Shown here in pieces: positions 5,946 to 8,240 of a DNA stretch of 8,240 bases. How positions within the stretch are numbered: position 1 is the first letter of the stretch; the number at the start of each line of letters is the position of its first letter. Position numbers and translations under genes: made by a program. Source of the DNA: Candidatus Bathyarchaeota archaeon (GTDB lineage: Archaea > Thermoproteota > Bathyarchaeia > TCS64); the NCBI GenBank assembly GCA_013619005.1, contig JABXKY010000283.1, positions 1 to 8,240 on the forward strand. The letters run 5' to 3'. A model generated the notes under the pieces. The model saw only the letters and a program-made list of their open reading frames with translations. It had not been told where the DNA came from and did not search any database.

Positions 5946-5987
5946 TTTTGCACTGGTCTCACCTTCCGGAGGGGAAATCCCTTCCGC
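5916..5987 (-). ncRNA. Putative structured small RNA with complementarity to the adjacent tRNA-like gene
   Basis: No coding frame is evident, but the - strand folds strongly. The first hairpin is CGGAAGGG/CCCTCCG with one bulged A and loop ATTTC (5986-5967). Directly abutting it is a second hairpin. Its stem is GAAGGT plus GAGACC (5966-5955) pairing with GGTCTC (5936-5931) and ACCTTC (5923-5918), with a 7-nt bulge on the 3' side. The stem is followed by a U-rich tail (TTTCATT). A TATA box at 6010-6017 predicts transcription from about G5987, exactly where the structure begins. Bases 5945-5930 are a perfect 16-nt complement of the tRNA-like gene about 140 nt downstream. It has no ACA box and no C/D boxes in place, and does not match RNase P, SRP or known riboswitch cores that I can recall. 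The ends are approximate. Confidence 0.5.
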
Positions 5988-6009
5988 GATAACTGAAGAT
6001 GAAAGCTTG

Positions 6010-6017
6010 TTTATATA
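6010..6017 (-). promoter_or_regulatory. TATA box of the putative small RNA
   Basis: The - strand reads TATATAAA, one of the best TATA matches in the window. The only things downstream within reach are the hairpin-forming region starting about 25 nt later (about 5987) and then the tRNA-like gene. It therefore most likely drives a non-coding transcript. Confidence 0.6.
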
Positions 6018-6056
6018 GATTCAGAATAGTTTCAGCCGATAAATTGGTGACAATAA

Positions 6057-6668
6057 TCAGCGTTCGCTGGCTGACTGGATTAGTCTAGTTACGGTTAGAC
6101 TGGTGAGGAAGTATGTCTGCTCCGAGTCTAGGTAATTCTCCACCGTTTCATCGTAGAAGAGACGGGCGTCTGCGGGGAACTCGCCGTCGTCGACGGTCAA
6201 TACGATCGTTAATGGGATATATGGGAGGATGTTGAGGCTGACGGCGGTATCCCCGTACGGGAATTCAATCTGTGAACCCCCCAGAGCTTTGGCCGCCGTT
6301 TCGAGCCTGGCGGGCTCTTTAAAGTTCTTGATGATTCTATATCGTTCGCCCATGGTATCGCGCTTGGTGAACTGGGCACCCCTGAACTGCCTGCTTGATA
6401 TGGGTTTTCCAGTTGGCTTTTTCTCCGGTGACTCCGAGTACGCGGACAGCACATAGAATATGGTGTTGGTCGCCATTATCCCGGCGCGCTGAGCCACGTC
6501 AACGTGCCCACCCGTGAAGGTATCCATGATCGAGCCGTTATTGAGGTTCAACTCGAACCCAAGGAACTCAATTTTGTCTCCCGCTGGAAATCCGAGGCGC
6601 CCCGGCAATGACGTGACGGCTTCCCTGCAGTTTTTCCAGGTCCATAGCTCAAGCGGATTGGTGGACAT
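6057..6668 (-). CDS. DUF3786 family protein
   Basis: This 203-residue protein matches the DUF3786 pattern known from bacteria and archaea. An N-terminal half holds FLGFELNLN and later FYVLSAYSESPEKKPTGKPIS. The diagnostic C-terminal half has AAKALGG, a GDTAVSLNILPYIPLTIVL strand pair, then VDDGEFPADARLFYDETVENYL. The biochemical role of DUF3786 is not established. It is soluble, with no signal peptide or membrane helix visible. Two starts are possible: ATG at 6677 and ATG at 6668. The A/T-rich TATTCTAATAA stretch at 6691-6703 is spaced for a leaderless transcript beginning near 6668, so I chose the shorter form. It follows elp3 by about 40 nt in the same direction and may also be read through from it. 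Confidence 0.75.
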   Translation of the reverse strand: MSTNPLELWTWKNCREAVTSLPGRLGFPAGDKIEFLGFELNLNNGSIMDTFTGGHVDVAQRAGIMATNTIFYVLSAYSESPEKKPTGKPISSRQFRGAQFTKRDTMGERYRIIKNFKEPARLETAAKALGGSQIEFPYGDTAVSLNILPYIPLTIVLTVDDGEFPADARLFYDETVENYLDSEQTYFLTSLTVTRLIQSASER

Positions 6669-6690
6669 TAACAACATAGTGGGATCATTG

Positions 6691-6703
6691 TTATTAGAAT
6701 AAT
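6691..6703 (-). promoter_or_regulatory. TATA-like element for the DUF3786 gene
   Basis: The - strand reads ATTATTCTAATAA in the short gap after the elp3 stop, centred about 29 nt before the ATG at 6668. It suggests the DUF3786 gene can be transcribed on its own without a leader. The match is approximate. Confidence 0.4.
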
Positions 6704-6707
6704 CGGG

Positions 6708-8240
6708 CTAGACAAGCGTCTTTGATACGTACACGCCGTCCTTCCCGTAACTAAGCCTCGCGTAGTACTGCTTGGTCCCCAGTGCGCTCATAACCACCAT
6801 CTTGTCCACGTCATACTGCTCTCGGGCAGTCCTCTCGGCCTCACCCATGAGGCGTTCACCCCAGCCCATGTGCTGCCAGTGGCTGCCCTCCTGACCCACG
6901 GGGGTCATCCTACCGTAGACGTGCAGCTCCCTAATGATTCCGGTGCTGGATGATATCTCGGGCCTGTGGGGGTTCTCGCCTGGCATCCTGAGCCTGATGA
7001 ACCCAACCAGGGTCTCGTTCCTGTCCTCGGCGCTGATGAACTCCTCTGTTCCACCGGAAGACTCGTAGCTCCTGTGGACCAGTCTCAGGCTATTGGGGTC
7101 TATCTCGATACCGTCCCTGGCCCTGTGCCCCACCTCCCTGCACCTGATGCAGTTGCAGCGCTTGCCGTGCTCCCTGAGCCGCTCCTTGACGATGTCCCTG
7201 ATATGGCTCTTGGTGATCCCCGCGCTTATCTGGTGGATGGGGATGTCCCGCTGTATCCGCATGACCCTGACCCATGGCGGGATCATCTCCTTGACCTTGC
7301 TGATGAGCTCGACACCGTCCTCGTTGGTAAACGGCGTATAGTCGCCGGATTTCCACCAGTCGTAAAGCCTGGTTCCCTCGCAGACCAGTGTCGGGTATAT
7401 CTTTAGCATATCTGGTTTGAACTGGGGGTCCTCGAATATCTTCTTGAAACCCTCAAGGTCCCGCTCCATGTTGCTCCCGGGCAGTCCGGGCATCATGTGG
7501 TAGCATACCTTGAGCCCGGCGTCCTTCATCACCTGGGTTCCGTCGGTCACGTGCTGGACGGTGTGACCCCGGTCCACCAGCTCGTAGATGTCATCGTACA
7601 CGTTCTGGACCCCGATCTCCACCCTCGTGCACCCCAGATCAAGCATCCCGTCAACATGCTCTGGCTCAAGTTGGTCTGGACGGGTCTCGAAAGTGATCCC
7701 CACGTTCCTCGTTTCGCTGCGCTCCGCGTTGAGCTTTGCCTCCTCTAGAGTCGTTGAGGGTTGGAGTGTGATGGCGTCGAGGCATCCTTTGATGAAACCA
7801 CGCTGATAATCGATGGGAGACGCGGGGAAGGTACCTCCCATCACAATGAGGTCTATCTTGTCCACCGTGTGACCGATCGCCTCAAGCTGCTCTATCCTGC
7901 TCCTGACCTGATCATATGGATCGAAGGCGTTCTGGGCTCCCCTCATAGCCGCCGGCTCGTGGCCCGTGTAGCTCTGGGGGGACTCGTTGTCAGGTCCACC
8001 CGGGCAGAAAGCGCAGCGCCCATGGGGGCACGCGAGGGGCTCGGTCATGACGGCGACCACGTTCACGCCGCTGAGAGCCCGAGTCGCCTTCCTTCGTAGA
8101 ATTGGGATCAATCTCTCCCTCTCCTCGGCCGTTAGTAGCGCTATCAGCGCCGAGTTAGACGGGACATAGCCGAGGTTATGTTTCTTGGTCACCTCGAACT
8201 TGGCCTGCTCGACGTTCCTACGGGTAGGGCTGTCAAGAGA
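6708..8240 (-). CDS. elp3: Elp3 family tRNA U34 acetyl-CoA carboxymethyltransferase (5' end outside window)
   Basis: Elp3 combines a radical-SAM domain and a lysine-acetyltransferase-like domain. Archaeal Elp3 acts alone to make the carboxymethyl group on C5 of wobble U34 in tRNAs from acetyl-CoA. The frame is open to the window edge, giving 510 visible residues. Family Elp3 proteins are slightly longer, so probably only about 20 N-terminal residues are missing. Numbering from the edge, the 4Fe-4S ligands are Cys71, Cys76 and Cys79 in CPHGRCAFCPGG. Other radical-SAM segments are VMGGTFPA, GITFETRPD, TRVEIGVQN and LKIYPTLV. A Cys-rich zinc-like site (RCNCIRC) is near 361-367. The acetyltransferase domain runs from about 385, with RELHVYG, HWQHMGWGERLM (acetyl-CoA loop) and LGTKQYYARLSYGKDGVYVSK. 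A GTG at 8190-8192 lies inside the conserved N-terminus and should not be taken as the start. Confidence 0.96.
   Translation of the reverse strand, partial: SLDSPTRRNVEQAKFEVTKKHNLGYVPSNSALIALLTAEERERLIPILRRKATRALSGVNVVAVMTEPLACPHGRCAFCPGGPDNESPQSYTGHEPAAMRGAQNAFDPYDQVRSRIEQLEAIGHTVDKIDLIVMGGTFPASPIDYQRGFIKGCLDAITLQPSTTLEEAKLNAERSETRNVGITFETRPDQLEPEHVDGMLDLGCTRVEIGVQNVYDDIYELVDRGHTVQHVTDGTQVMKDAGLKVCYHMMPGLPGSNMERDLEGFKKIFEDPQFKPDMLKIYPTLVCEGTRLYDWWKSGDYTPFTNEDGVELISKVKEMIPPWVRVMRIQRDIPIHQISAGITKSHIRDIVKERLREHGKRCNCIRCREVGHRARDGIEIDPNSLRLVHRSYESSGGTEEFISAEDRNETLVGFIRLRMPGENPHRPEISSSTGIIRELHVYGRMTPVGQEGSHWQHMGWGERLMGEAERTAREQYDVDKMVVMSALGTKQYYARLSYGKDGVYVSKTLV

Noticed and set aside
5748..5987. 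Split or trans-spliced tRNA, since 16-nt G/C-rich complementary flanks mark such halves in Nanoarchaeota and Thermoproteales
   Set aside because: The complementary arm lies inside an already complete cloverleaf rather than in a leader. The other RNA contains no D-arm, T-arm or acceptor half that would complete a tRNA.
6966..7406. Open frame of 146 codons on the + strand opposite elp3
   Set aside because: It is antisense to conserved Elp3 coding sequence, has composition bias from the complementary strand, and shows no recognisable domain.

Overview
The window comes from an archaeon. GatD and GatE together (the archaea-specific two-subunit Glu-tRNA(Gln) amidotransferase), a stand-alone Elp3, A/T-rich TATA boxes about 25-30 nt ahead of starts, short or absent 5' leaders and frequent TTG starts all point that way. 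The lineage is not decided. A TACK-type lineage (Thaumarchaeota or Bathyarchaeota-like) is a guess from the leaderless style and the small winged-helix proteins.

Left part (1-2463), information-processing and regulatory genes. There is the 3' tail of an unidentified gene and a small winged-helix regulator on the + strand. These converge on a GNAT acetyltransferase joined to an OB-fold domain (- strand). The fusion gene is divergent from a second winged-helix regulator (+), which in turn converges on two tandem, distantly similar winged-helix proteins (-). Both convergent pairs overlap by exactly 4 nt at their stop codons.

Middle part (2464-5687). gatD and gatE form a translationally coupled operon on the - strand. 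It makes the enzyme that converts misacylated Glu-tRNA(Gln) to Gln-tRNA(Gln).

The 369-nt stretch 5688-6056 has no protein gene but is dense in signals. It holds the gatD promoter, a class-II (long variable arm) tRNA-like gene with an apparent UAU anticodon and a damaged T-stem, and, just upstream on the same strand, a strongly structured putative small RNA with its own TATA box. The small RNA carries a 16-nt perfect complement to the 3' anticodon stem and variable arm of the tRNA-like gene. This pair is the most unusual thing in the window.

Right part (6057-8240). A DUF3786 protein lies downstream of elp3, whose 5' end runs off the window. Elp3 modifies U34 of tRNAs. With gatDE and the tRNA-like gene, the right two thirds of the window is tRNA-centred, though no functional link among these genes is shown by the sequence.
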